Positions 41,625-50,257 of a DNA stretch of 64,000 bases are shown piece by piece. The translations under genes and the position numbers were made by a program. This DNA comes from Bacillota bacterium (lineage in GTDB: Bacteria > Bacillota > Clostridia > Christensenellales > Aristaeellaceae), in assembly GCA_023416655.1 (NCBI GenBank), contig JAEZHK010000063.1, forward strand, positions 1 through 64,000, in the 5' to 3' direction. Every line of letters begins with the position of its first letter. Within the stretch, counting starts at the first letter, position 1. Under the pieces are notes generated by a model. The model worked only from the letters and a program-made list of their open reading frames with translations. It did no database searches and was not told the DNA's origin.

Positions 41625-43712
41625 CTAGCCGTCCCCCTGCAGCCCGTCCGGAGGGTCCTTTCGCACCGCCGGGCCGCCGGTCAGCCCGTGGTTGGTCTTC
41701 TCCCAGTAGAAGGGCTTGCGGATCAACTGAAACAGCGCCTTGTACGCGGCGAGGCTCATGAGAACCCAGTACAGCGGCGTGAGTAGCGCGTACTTGATCA
41801 GCGCGTAGGAGAACGGCTGCCGCCCCTTGAGCGCGCAGTCCCGGATCACCTGGTACATGCCGATGATGTTCATGTAGGTGAAGGCGAAGTTGCCAAACAC
41901 GAACTGCACCGTCGCAATGTAGTAGAGCACGCCCGGAAACATCTCCCGAACCCAGTTCGCGCCCGTCGCAAACCACGCGATCATCATGCCCCAAAAGAAG
42001 GGGTTGATCAGCGGCAGAAGCGGCGTGCCCAATATCATCGCCTGATAGCCGATGAAGCCGCGAAGCCCAACGGTCTTATAAAACTCAACCGGGTGGCGCA
42101 TGTGCACGAGCCACGTCTGCATGTAGCCCTTGATCCAGCGCGAGCGCTGCCGGACCCAGTTGAGGACATTGCTGTTGGCCTCCTCCCAGGTGCGCGAATC
42201 GAGAATGGCGGTCTTGTAGCGGAACTTGTACAGCCTGACGCCCAGATCCGCGTCCTCGGTGACGTTGAACGGGTCCCAGCCGCCCACCTTCTTGAGAAAA
42301 TCCATCCGGAAGTGGTTGGAGGTGCCGCCCAGCGGGATGGGGATGTCCGTCTGCATGATGCCCACGAGCAAAAGCTCGAACCACATGCTGTACTCCTGCG
42401 TGAACAGGCGCGTCAGCGCGTTGTGGGCGCTGTTGAAATAGTTGAGCTTGGCCTGCACGCACACGTACTCCCCGGGCAGGGCTTTGAACGCCAGGTACGC
42501 CTTTTTGAGCTGGTCGCGCTCGGGCTGGTCCTCGGCGTCGTAGATGACGACGAATTCGCCCCGGGCGTTGATCAGCCCGTAGTTGCATGCCTTGGGCTTG
42601 GTCTTGGGCGTCGACGCGGGCACGATGATGGGCGTGAAGTTCCCGGGCAGCGCCATCGAATGGATGACCTCGATCGTCTCGTCGTCGCCCTCTTCCAGCA
42701 GGATCCGCACGTCCAGCTTGTGCTGCGGGTAGTCGATCGTCGCGATGTTGTCCAAGAGCTTCCGCACGACCTCCTTTTCCCGGAACACCGGTACCAATAC
42801 CGTGTACACGGGCAGCGCCCGCTCGTCGACGGCAGCGACCTCTTCGTCCGTAAAGCGCATCTGGACGTTGCTCAGCTCGCCCTTGAGCACGATGTTGAAC
42901 TTCAAAACCGTCATCAGGAAGTAGACGATCTGAAAGAAGATGTTGAGCGCCACCAGCGTCGACCGCCATGAGATTGCGAGCGCGATCAGGATCAGCCCGC
43001 CCGCGGCGAGGAACGCCACCCGCTGCCCCGAGGAGAAGGTGACGATGGCGGAGTTTTCGGCCTGCTCCTCGTACAGGCCGAACACGCTCTCGTGGGTGTC
43101 GGCGTCGCGGTACGCGCGCTCCCAGAAGTCCAGGTTTTCCGCGCTGGAGACGAGCGCCTGCACCACGGACTTTTTCAGATACCGCGAAATTTCCGCTTCA
43201 GCCTCAGGCGCGAGCCTCTGCTCCACCGCGACCAGCGCGCGGTCCCCGGTTTCGCCCAGCACGACCGCACCCAACCTGCGCGCCATCTCGTAGGGCAGCG
43301 CGTTCGCCCCGCGCGGATCGGCATCCGACCCGAAGCGCGCCATCTCGCTTTGCGTCGCGATCTCGCGGTACAGCGCCGCGGGTTCAATGCAGCGCATGAA
43401 CAGCAGGATGTCGCCCAGCCTGCCGCCGCTGCGCCGCTGCATCTCGAGCGCGCTATCCAGCTGCTCGCGCGTAATCAGCCCGCGCTGGGCGAGCCGCTCG
43501 CCCAGCAGAACCTTTTTCCGAGGGAATAGCCTCAGCGCCTCGTCCAGCCGGGCGGGGGAGAGAAACCCGAGGCCCGCGCAGATTTCGCCCAGCCTGCCGC
43601 CTTTCTCGCGCTGTGTTTCGAGCGCCGCTTCAAGCTGCGCGCGCGTAAGGTATCCGCGCCCGACCAGGAACTCGCCGAGCGGGCCGTGCCCGGACGCCGC
43701 CGCGCTACGCAT
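41625..43712 (-). CDS. Membrane glycosyltransferase with MshEN-like N-terminal domain (NfrB-like)
   Basis: 695 residues. Residues ~1-190 contain two copies of a GspE-N/MshEN-like unit (GEFLVGRGYLTRAQLEAALE and GERLAQRGLITREQLDSALE), a module that binds cyclic di-GMP in other proteins. Then two membrane helices and a GT2 domain with YDAEDQPE, VTEDADLGVR and QRSRWIKG, and about four C-terminal helices. This resembles NfrB, a cyclic di-GMP-controlled exopolysaccharide synthase of E. coli. With the BcsB-like protein and GDP-mannose genes it probably makes a mannose-containing polymer. Overlaps its upstream gene by 8 bases. Confidence 0.82.
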   Translation of the reverse strand: MRSAAASGHGPLGEFLVGRGYLTRAQLEAALETQREKGGRLGEICAGLGFLSPARLDEALRLFPRKKVLLGERLAQRGLITREQLDSALEMQRRSGGRLGDILLFMRCIEPAALYREIATQSEMARFGSDADPRGANALPYEMARRLGAVVLGETGDRALVAVEQRLAPEAEAEISRYLKKSVVQALVSSAENLDFWERAYRDADTHESVFGLYEEQAENSAIVTFSSGQRVAFLAAGGLILIALAISWRSTLVALNIFFQIVYFLMTVLKFNIVLKGELSNVQMRFTDEEVAAVDERALPVYTVLVPVFREKEVVRKLLDNIATIDYPQHKLDVRILLEEGDDETIEVIHSMALPGNFTPIIVPASTPKTKPKACNYGLINARGEFVVIYDAEDQPERDQLKKAYLAFKALPGEYVCVQAKLNYFNSAHNALTRLFTQEYSMWFELLLVGIMQTDIPIPLGGTSNHFRMDFLKKVGGWDPFNVTEDADLGVRLYKFRYKTAILDSRTWEEANSNVLNWVRQRSRWIKGYMQTWLVHMRHPVEFYKTVGLRGFIGYQAMILGTPLLPLINPFFWGMMIAWFATGANWVREMFPGVLYYIATVQFVFGNFAFTYMNIIGMYQVIRDCALKGRQPFSYALIKYALLTPLYWVLMSLAAYKALFQLIRKPFYWEKTNHGLTGGPAVRKDPPDGLQGDG

Positions 43713-45300
43713 TGCGGCTTCCTCCTTTGGCCGCCGCCTGTACGCTGTCCGTCACGCGGAACAGCTTGAACTCCCCGATCGAAGCCACCTCTTCGCACCA
43801 GGGCGCGCCGCCGTAGTACAGCGAGCGGTAAGCGATGTTGACCGCGTCCATGTCGCCGTAGCTGCCGGATTCGGGCACCATGAGGTATTCCACCCCGTGG
43901 GCGGCGGGATCGGCCAGGCTCTCGTAGAAGTCGACGCTGCTGCTGATGACGACATTGGCGGGGTTGTCAAGGTTCATGAACACGTAGTACGCTCGGTAGG
44001 CGTCCATCAGGATGCGGCTGTCGGGCAGGCGCGCATTGATGTAGTCCGCCATCTGCGCGGAGCCTTCGGGCAGCAGGAACAGCGTATCCTCTCGGATGAT
44101 CTCGTCGTTTTTGAAAGCCCAGCCGAACCATACGCCCAGCGCGATCAGGGCCGCTGCGTAAAAAATCCTGGCATTGGGGCCGGAGAGCGTCTTCTCGCCG
44201 CTTTGCGCGTCCCGCGGGGCCAACTCGTAGGGCAGCCACGCGAAGGAGATCAGCAGCGGGTAACACATGTAGCGCACGTAGCCCGCGGAACTCCCGTTCA
44301 TCAGCATCACAAACTGAAACACCGTCAAGACCAGCGCGCACATGAGGAAAACCAGCATGTCCGGTTGCCGCCATTGCTTCCGGGCGAGCCGGACCGCGAG
44401 AATCGCGCCGACCATGGTGAGAAACGGCCAAGTGCGCGCCCACAGAAAGCCCAGCACTTCGGCGGGGCCGCCATAGGCCGTGTAATAGGCGCTGTAGGCC
44501 AGCATTGAGTAGCCCGAATTCAGAAAGTACAGCGGATTTCCCGAGATGACCCAGTTGTACAGCATCCACATCAGCGCCGCGTAGACAAACGGCGCGAAGA
44601 CCAGGGTCATCGTGCCCTCGATGTAAAACCAGGCTTCCTTTCGCCCGCCGCCCTGGTGATACCGCCGCTCCCTTTGGCTGAACAGGATGTGCGTCGCGAT
44701 GCCCAGGCCCACCGCGGCGGCGAATGGGATGGACTCGTACCGGGTCAGAAACAGCCCCGCGAAACCCACGGCGATGCGCACCAAATATTCCGGCACGCCT
44801 TCCCGCATCCACAGGGTCAGGTTGCACACGATCACGATTGTAAACGCGAAGGAGATCATCTCGCTCATGCCGTTGGCGCCGTAGAAGAAGATGTATGGCT
44901 GGAGCGCGAACAAAAGCGTGAAGGTGAGCGCCCATGGCCTTGGCACCTTCATCTTGAGGAACGTATCCAGCAGGATCGAGGCGCTCCACGCCGCGAACAG
45001 CGCCGAAACGCACGCCGCGCCCACGCCCCTGGTCACGAAGGGCTTCCAAAACCTCGCCAGCGCGACAAAGGGGAGCTGGAGCGTACTGGGCAGCGGATTC
45101 CATACCAGGCCCATCGACGCGAAGCGATAGGGTCTGACGTTCAGCACGTAGTACGCGTTGGCGGTGCGGCTGACCGCGTCGCCCAGCAGCACGCCCTGAA
45201 AGCCCAGATATGCGCCGTAAGCAAGCTCCGCCGCGAATACCGGCAGGAAGATCAGGCGCGAAAGAGCGCGATCGCTTCCGATCTTGTCAATTCCGCGCAT
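43705..45300 (-). CDS. Multi-pass membrane protein, GT-C glycosyltransferase-like
   Basis: 531 residues with about 10-12 predicted membrane segments and a C-terminal soluble part (~420-531) ending beside the synthase gene. The first extracytoplasmic loop has acidic GDAVSR, where GT-C enzymes carry a catalytic acid. No specific family is certain. It may transfer sugars from a lipid carrier onto the polymer. ATG 45300 has AAAGGGG upstream; the longer frame to 45339 lacks a ribosome site. First gene of the polysaccharide operon. Confidence 0.65.
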   Translation of the reverse strand: MRGIDKIGSDRALSRLIFLPVFAAELAYGAYLGFQGVLLGDAVSRTANAYYVLNVRPYRFASMGLVWNPLPSTLQLPFVALARFWKPFVTRGVGAACVSALFAAWSASILLDTFLKMKVPRPWALTFTLLFALQPYIFFYGANGMSEMISFAFTIVIVCNLTLWMREGVPEYLVRIAVGFAGLFLTRYESIPFAAAVGLGIATHILFSQRERRYHQGGGRKEAWFYIEGTMTLVFAPFVYAALMWMLYNWVISGNPLYFLNSGYSMLAYSAYYTAYGGPAEVLGFLWARTWPFLTMVGAILAVRLARKQWRQPDMLVFLMCALVLTVFQFVMLMNGSSAGYVRYMCYPLLISFAWLPYELAPRDAQSGEKTLSGPNARIFYAAALIALGVWFGWAFKNDEIIREDTLFLLPEGSAQMADYINARLPDSRILMDAYRAYYVFMNLDNPANVVISSSVDFYESLADPAAHGVEYLMVPESGSYGDMDAVNIAYRSLYYGGAPWCEEVASIGEFKLFRVTDSVQAAAKGGSRNA

Positions 45301-45490
45301 TCGTCCGCCCCTTTCCGCTCTCCCCACATTGTCGTACACGATCTTTGCGCTGTCCGCGCCGACGCATTTTCAAATCTTCTGTAAAAGGGCAGCCGATGGC
45401 CTGCGCGAAGCGCATTCATAGTATCGATCCTTGCGCGGCTATGTTTGCATTTGCCTGGCCTTGTATTTTTTACATCCGAGACGCTGCGCG

Positions 45491-45535
45491 AAAAATGCCA
45501 CGTGGCCATTGCTTTTACTGCGATGGCGACGTGGC
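45491..45535 (-). terminator. Terminator of the beta-propeller gene
   Basis: A 16-bp stem with one mismatch (45497-45512 / 45520-45535), followed on the minus strand by ATTTTT. The rest of the gap 45301-45576 shows no gene. Confidence 0.82.
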
Positions 45536-45576
45536 TGACTTTGGAAGGAGGTCTGGTTTACCGCCGGGATGAAGCC

Positions 45577-46545
45577 CTAGTCGTCGCGATTCCGGTGACC
45601 GGAATGGCATGTGCAGACCGCGATGCCGCCGGGGCCTGCCGCGCCAACGACATTGCCAAGCGACAGGCCGTAGGTGGTGAACACGGCCACCCGCCCGTTG
45701 CCGGAAATAAACAGCTTGGTTTCGCCCGCATCCAGGGTGATCTGGTCAACACCGAAATACGATGTGATGCCAAGCCCGTGGGGGAACGAGCGCTCAAGCG
45801 TCAGGCTGCCCGCGACGGGGTCGAACGCGTAGATATCGACATTTGAAGCCGTCAAGGCGAACACATGCCTGCCGTCACGCGTGATCGCCAGGCTCTGCGG
45901 GCCTGCGGAGGATGGCGCGCTGCCCAGCATCACGACGTCCTCGGGGATCAGCGTGCCGAGTACGCTGATGCTGCTGTCTTTCTGGGCGGCGACGAAGGCA
46001 AACTCCCCGTTGGGGCTGAAGATGATGTTGATCGGGCCGGTTCCGGTGAGGAAGCTCTGCCCTGAGTCCTCCAATGTGCCATCGGGATGGATCACGAACC
46101 TGTGAACACTGTCATTGAAATATTCCGCCGTCAAGACAAGCTCGCGGCTTCTGGGAGAAACGGCGACGGCCTGCGCGCTGGTGGACAGGGAGGAAACAAA
46201 CGCGTTTTGTCTGGCTGAATAGGATACGATGGCCTGATTCGAGCCGGATCCATCCACGGACAGGGCGAATTTGCCGTCCGGTGTCAGCGCCACATCCTCG
46301 AGCAGTGTTGAGGCAACGGCGCTGGCAATCACCCGGGCCGGCATCGCGCACAGGTCAATCTGAAACATTGTCATGCTGGCAAAGGAAGTGACGAAGGCGC
46401 GCGTGCAGTCACTGTTGATCGCCACATCAAGGATGTCTGCGTCAAGTGGCAACTGCTGCAGCACTTCCTGCGTGTTTATGTCGAACAAGGTGACCCTGCG
46501 GTTATTATTATCCACGACAATTCCAAGATGGTCTCTTGCAGCCAT
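45577..46545 (-). CDS. Beta-propeller (YVTN / lactonase-like) protein
   Basis: About 322 residues made of repeated blades such as DVAINSDCTRAFVTSF, DVALTPDGKFALSVDGSG, IIFSPNGEFAFVAAQ and LAITRDGRHVFALT. It resembles 6-phosphogluconolactonase-like and surface-layer YVTN propellers, but has no signal peptide and no recognised active site. ATG 46545 is preferred because GGAG lies upstream. It is a single-gene unit with its own terminator, and its role is unknown. Confidence 0.72.
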   Translation of the reverse strand: MAARDHLGIVVDNNNRRVTLFDINTQEVLQQLPLDADILDVAINSDCTRAFVTSFASMTMFQIDLCAMPARVIASAVASTLLEDVALTPDGKFALSVDGSGSNQAIVSYSARQNAFVSSLSTSAQAVAVSPRSRELVLTAEYFNDSVHRFVIHPDGTLEDSGQSFLTGTGPINIIFSPNGEFAFVAAQKDSSISVLGTLIPEDVVMLGSAPSSAGPQSLAITRDGRHVFALTASNVDIYAFDPVAGSLTLERSFPHGLGITSYFGVDQITLDAGETKLFISGNGRVAVFTTYGLSLGNVVGAAGPGGIAVCTCHSGHRNRDD

Positions 46546-46701
46546 GGGTGACCACTCCTTTTCGTCAAAAAAAGATGTTCTTCCCATGCATCATATGGAA
46601 TCCGTGTGCGATTTGTTCTTTGGTATCAGAAACCACCGAACCGTCGGTTGAGGGCGTTGTGTTGGCCGGTACGCTCAAGAAATTGGCGCGAAGAAATGCA
46701 T

Positions 46702-47769
46702 TCAAATCCATCCGACGCGCTTCAGGCCGAAATAATCGTGATAGGCGTCGCTCATCGCCCGGTAGTTTACATAGGGCACGGACGCGGCAATGGCGTTGCT
46801 TGCGGTAAAGATGTGCCCGCCCATGCCCGAGCCGTCCAGGAGGCACCTGAATGTCGCCTCGCGGATGGCTTCGGGGGACCCGAAGCTGAGCAGTTCGCCG
46901 CAGTCGATGTTGCCCATCAGGCAGATACGGTCGCCATACTGCGTTTTCAGCGTTTTCATGTCCATACCAGCACGGCTGTCGATCTCCATGTACGCGTCCG
47001 CGCCTGAATGGATGAGAAAGTCCTCCAGCACCGTCCTCAGATCGCCGTCGCTGGCGGTGACGGCGAACGCACCGGCTTCATGCACCTTGTCCGCGACGCG
47101 GCGCACTTCGGGCACGACGAATTCGCGGTACGCCTCCGGCGAGATCAGGAGGCGGTTGCCCGCGAAATCTCCGCCGATTCCAACCAGATCAATTCCATCC
47201 TGCGCATACCTTGCGACTTGGCGCCTCGCGGCGTCCGCCGCGAGGCGGAAATGTTCCCTTGCGGCCTTGGGATCGGTCAGCATGGTCATCATCAGATCGA
47301 CGTCCGACCAGATGCCCAGCGTGTAGGCCGGGGCGAACAGCGCGAGATCCGCGCCGGTTTCACGCATGGCTTCACGGACATACCCGTAAACCTGATAACC
47401 CTCGTCGGGGAGCGGGTGGGACAGCGCCTTTGCATCGCGCTCGTTGCGAAAAGCCAGCCGATCCTCCGGCTCGTCGCCGGGAACTTCGACGGAAAGTATG
47501 CTTTCAACGGGGGCGAGGCAGACATAGAGCATGTCGTGGTGCAGCTTCAGGGCAAGCTCCACTCGGTCGCGTGCGTACTGCCGCAGCGCCTTCTCATAGC
47601 CAATCTCTCCCGCACGCCGGAGCCATTGGTCCGGGTTTTCATCGTAGCCGAAGAGGGGCCGCCCCAGCGCGCGGTCGGCGCTCGGGGAGAGCAGCACGTA
47701 CTCGAAGATGGGGGTACGATCAACGGCTTGATGGCGCATGGCGCGGAGCACCAGGTTTCTTCCCTCCAT
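46702..47769 (-). CDS. UROD-fold protein, copy 1 (no H-x-C zinc motif)
   Basis: 355 residues of the uroporphyrinogen decarboxylase / MtaA-CmuA superfamily: RNLVLRAMRHQAVDRTP at the start and DRICLMGNIDCGELL late in the barrel. At the position where methyltransferases carry the zinc H-x-C, it reads VTASDGDLRTVLE, so it is probably not a zinc thiol-methyltransferase. It is divergent from the ROK regulator gene. GGAG precedes ATG 47769. Function unknown, but its place in a sugar-use island is suggestive. Confidence 0.75.
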   Translation of the reverse strand: MEGRNLVLRAMRHQAVDRTPIFEYVLLSPSADRALGRPLFGYDENPDQWLRRAGEIGYEKALRQYARDRVELALKLHHDMLYVCLAPVESILSVEVPGDEPEDRLAFRNERDAKALSHPLPDEGYQVYGYVREAMRETGADLALFAPAYTLGIWSDVDLMMTMLTDPKAAREHFRLAADAARRQVARYAQDGIDLVGIGGDFAGNRLLISPEAYREFVVPEVRRVADKVHEAGAFAVTASDGDLRTVLEDFLIHSGADAYMEIDSRAGMDMKTLKTQYGDRICLMGNIDCGELLSFGSPEAIREATFRCLLDGSGMGGHIFTASNAIAASVPYVNYRAMSDAYHDYFGLKRVGWI

Positions 47770-47839
47770 GATTTTTTCTCCTTTCTAATATCATCGGTTT
47801 GTAGGGATGCCGGGCGCTGCGGTTAGGCACGCAATGTTC

Positions 47840-47880
47840 GTTTGGTTGAATTATAGTTTCCAAACCTACCAGTGATGCAA
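47840..47880 (-). promoter_or_regulatory. Promoter and operator of UROD copy 1
   Basis: On the minus strand TATAAT (47855-47850) with TTGCAT 19 bases upstream. The inverted repeat GTTTGG (47840-47845) / CCAAAC (47860-47865) straddles the -10 box, a good place for repression by the divergent ROK protein. Confidence 0.5.
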
Positions 47881-47923
47881 GAAAACTATCAAATACTTGG
47901 AATACTATCATTCCGTATGCATA

Positions 47924-47946
47924 TAGTTAATTAGAATTACTAACTA
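47924..47946 (+). promoter_or_regulatory. Candidate operator before the ROK gene
   Basis: Inverted repeat TAGTTA (47924-47929) / TAACTA (47941-47946), just before the ribosome site. AT-rich inverted repeats with AGTTA-type arms are typical of ROK-family binding sites, so autoregulation is likely. Confidence 0.45.
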
Positions 47947-47957
47947 GGAGCAACGGC

Positions 47958-49184
47958 ATGACGCAGCCAACCGTGGCGGGACCCGGGAGCCTGGATGTCA
48001 GAGGGCACAACCAGCGGGCGATCCTGCGGGCGATTTTCTTCGAGGGGATCACCTCCAGGGTCGCGCTTTCAAGGCTCTTGGGCATCAGCAAACCCGCCAT
48101 TTCCGAAAATCTCACGCCGTTTATCGCCTCCGGCCTGGTGGAGGAGATCGGCGAAGGCGCGAGCGGGGAAGGGGGCGGCCGCCGCCCCAAGATGCTGCGC
48201 ATCAACGTCAACCATCGCTACATCATTGCCATCGACCTGATCCGCACGGAACTGGTATTCGCGCTTGGAAACCTCAACAATGAGATCATGGAAACCATCA
48301 GCATCCCCTCTCCGGCGGATACGCGCACGGAGGCCTACATCGAAACGGTCGCGCGCGGCGTCGAACAGCTTTTGAAAATCCGGCAACTGACAGCCAGGGA
48401 TTTGGTATTCATCTCCTTCGCTTCCCCCGGCGTGTACGACACCGAGGGCAACCACCTGAGCTGCAACAGGAAATACTCCGGCGCGCCCTGGGCCTCGATC
48501 AACCTGTGCGACGCGATGCGCGAACGGTTCGGGGTGGAGAGCATGGCCGTCAACGACGTCAACGCCGCCGCGCTGGGCGAGCGGATGCTGTCGGGCGATG
48601 CGCGCATGGACAACATGCTCTATGTGAGCTGCGGCCTGGGCTTCGGCGCCGGCATCATCCTGGACGGACAGCTCTACGCCGGGCGTCACTTCGCGGCGGG
48701 AGAGATCTACAATTACGTGGACGGCGACCACATCGCGCGCGCCGTCGGCATCGAGGAAGACATCTGCGTCAAGGGCCTGGTCCGGCGCGTGCGGGAGGCC
48801 GTGGCGGAGGAAGGCGCTGCCGGTTTCCCGCCGCAGGACAGCATCAGCTTTTCGGACGTGGTGGACGCGTACCAGCGGCGTGACCCGCTGGTGATGCGCA
48901 TCGTTCGCGAGGTATGCAAGGCGATTGCCATGGTCACATTCAACTTCGCGAGCCTCCTGGACGTGGAAAAGGTGGTCTTCGGCGGCGAGTATCTGGCGTT
49001 TGGCGAAACCATGCTGGAGGAGATGGCCGCGCTTCGCGCCCACTGGTGCATGATCGCGCCGGAGATCTCGCTGGCGACGGTATCCCGAAACGCCGGCATC
49101 CATGGATTGATGCACGCGGCGCGAGAAAAGTACTTCGACGACATCTGCCTGAAAGCCAACCGGAGGGAGGCGTCGATGGGATGA
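47958..49184 (+). CDS. ROK-family transcriptional regulator (NagC/XylR type)
   Basis: 408 residues. N-terminal winged helix (AILRAIFFEGITSRVALSRL then LGISKPAISENLTPFIASGL) and a C-terminal ROK sugar-kinase-like domain. It keeps FASPGVYD and VSCGLGFGAGIILDG, but the zinc-finger motif of active ROK kinases is not evident, so it is a sensor. It heads an operon with UROD copy 2 (ATGA overlap), an ABC transporter, an epimerase and UROD copy 3, and probably represses both this operon and the divergent UROD copy 1. Confidence 0.85.
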   Translation: MTQPTVAGPGSLDVRGHNQRAILRAIFFEGITSRVALSRLLGISKPAISENLTPFIASGLVEEIGEGASGEGGGRRPKMLRINVNHRYIIAIDLIRTELVFALGNLNNEIMETISIPSPADTRTEAYIETVARGVEQLLKIRQLTARDLVFISFASPGVYDTEGNHLSCNRKYSGAPWASINLCDAMRERFGVESMAVNDVNAAALGERMLSGDARMDNMLYVSCGLGFGAGIILDGQLYAGRHFAAGEIYNYVDGDHIARAVGIEEDICVKGLVRRVREAVAEEGAAGFPPQDSISFSDVVDAYQRRDPLVMRIVREVCKAIAMVTFNFASLLDVEKVVFGGEYLAFGETMLEEMAALRAHWCMIAPEISLATVSRNAGIHGLMHAAREKYFDDICLKANRREASMG

Positions 49185-50203
49185 ACGCGGTGGAACGCAC
49201 GCTCGCGGCCATCCGGTGCGAAGCCTGCGACAGGGTCCCGGTGATCCCGCTGATCATCCAGCATTCGCTGGAAGTCTCGGGCATCCCGCACGCGCGCTAT
49301 TCTTCCGACCCGGAAGCGTTGGCCTCGGCGCAGATTATCGCCTGGGAGATGTACGGGTACGACGGCTTCCACATTACCTCGGACAACTACGTGGTCTCCG
49401 AAGCGCTGGGCAATCGCGTCTTCCTGCCATACGATGAACCGCCGCAGAAGGCGCACACCTGCCTTGCGGAAACCAAGGATCTTTCCGTACTGCTTCGAAA
49501 TCTTGACCCGGAGACCGCCGCGCGCATGCCGGTACTCATCGGCGCGATGCGCATCGCCCGCGAGCGGGTCGGCGGCCGCGCGTTTCTCAAGGCCAACTGT
49601 GACAGCGGCCCGTTTTCCGTGGCGTCCTCGCTGCGCGGCGCGGAAAACTTGTTCTACGACCTGTACGATGGCGAACAGTTTGTGTTCGACCTGATGGAAA
49701 TCACGGCGGAGGCGATCATACGCTATGCGCGGGCGCTGGCGGATGCGGGCGCCGACGCGATCACCTATGGGGAATCCACGGGCAGTCTGGTGAGCCGCGG
49801 GATGTTTGAGAAGTTCATTCTCCCGCTCAACCGGTATGTCGTCGGCGAGATCAAAAAGACGGGGCTTCCGGTGTTCTACCACATGTGCGGGAAGGTGGAC
49901 CATGTGGTGGACTTGATGGCCCAAACGGGCGCGGACGTTCTGGAGCTGGACAGCTTCACGGACCTTAAGGCCGCGTATGAAAAGACGAATGGAAAAGTAT
50001 GCATCGAGGGCACCGTGGATACGGTGTCCACTCTTTTGCGCGGGACAAGCCGCGCGGTATACGATGAGTCCCGCCGGGTGATCGACATCGCGCGTGGGCG
50101 CGGCCTGATCCTGAGCAGCGGCTGCGAGCTGCCGCGGAAGACCCCTCCCGAAAACGTACGCGCCATGATGCGCGCCGCCGAGGACGAGGCCGCGGAGCGG
50201 TAG
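49181..50203 (+). CDS. UROD/MtaA-family methyltransferase-like protein, copy 2
   Basis: 340 residues. TIM barrel with YHMCGKVDHVVD, the H-x-C zinc pair, and a third potential ligand, Cys of LSSGCELP. This arrangement matches MtaA-type methylcobamide:thiol methyltransferases. Starts at ATG 49181, inside the ROK stop. No corrinoid protein gene lies beside it. Possible role: moving a methyl group released from an O-methylated sugar or glycoside to an acceptor; this is inferred only from fold and context. Confidence 0.75.
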   Translation: MNAVERTLAAIRCEACDRVPVIPLIIQHSLEVSGIPHARYSSDPEALASAQIIAWEMYGYDGFHITSDNYVVSEALGNRVFLPYDEPPQKAHTCLAETKDLSVLLRNLDPETAARMPVLIGAMRIARERVGGRAFLKANCDSGPFSVASSLRGAENLFYDLYDGEQFVFDLMEITAEAIIRYARALADAGADAITYGESTGSLVSRGMFEKFILPLNRYVVGEIKKTGLPVFYHMCGKVDHVVDLMAQTGADVLELDSFTDLKAAYEKTNGKVCIEGTVDTVSTLLRGTSRAVYDESRRVIDIARGRGLILSSGCELPRKTPPENVRAMMRAAEDEAAER

Positions 50204-50257
50204 TGAAAGGAAAGCGGTTTGCGGGTACGCCGCAAAAATAATCAAGGAGGAAGTCCT

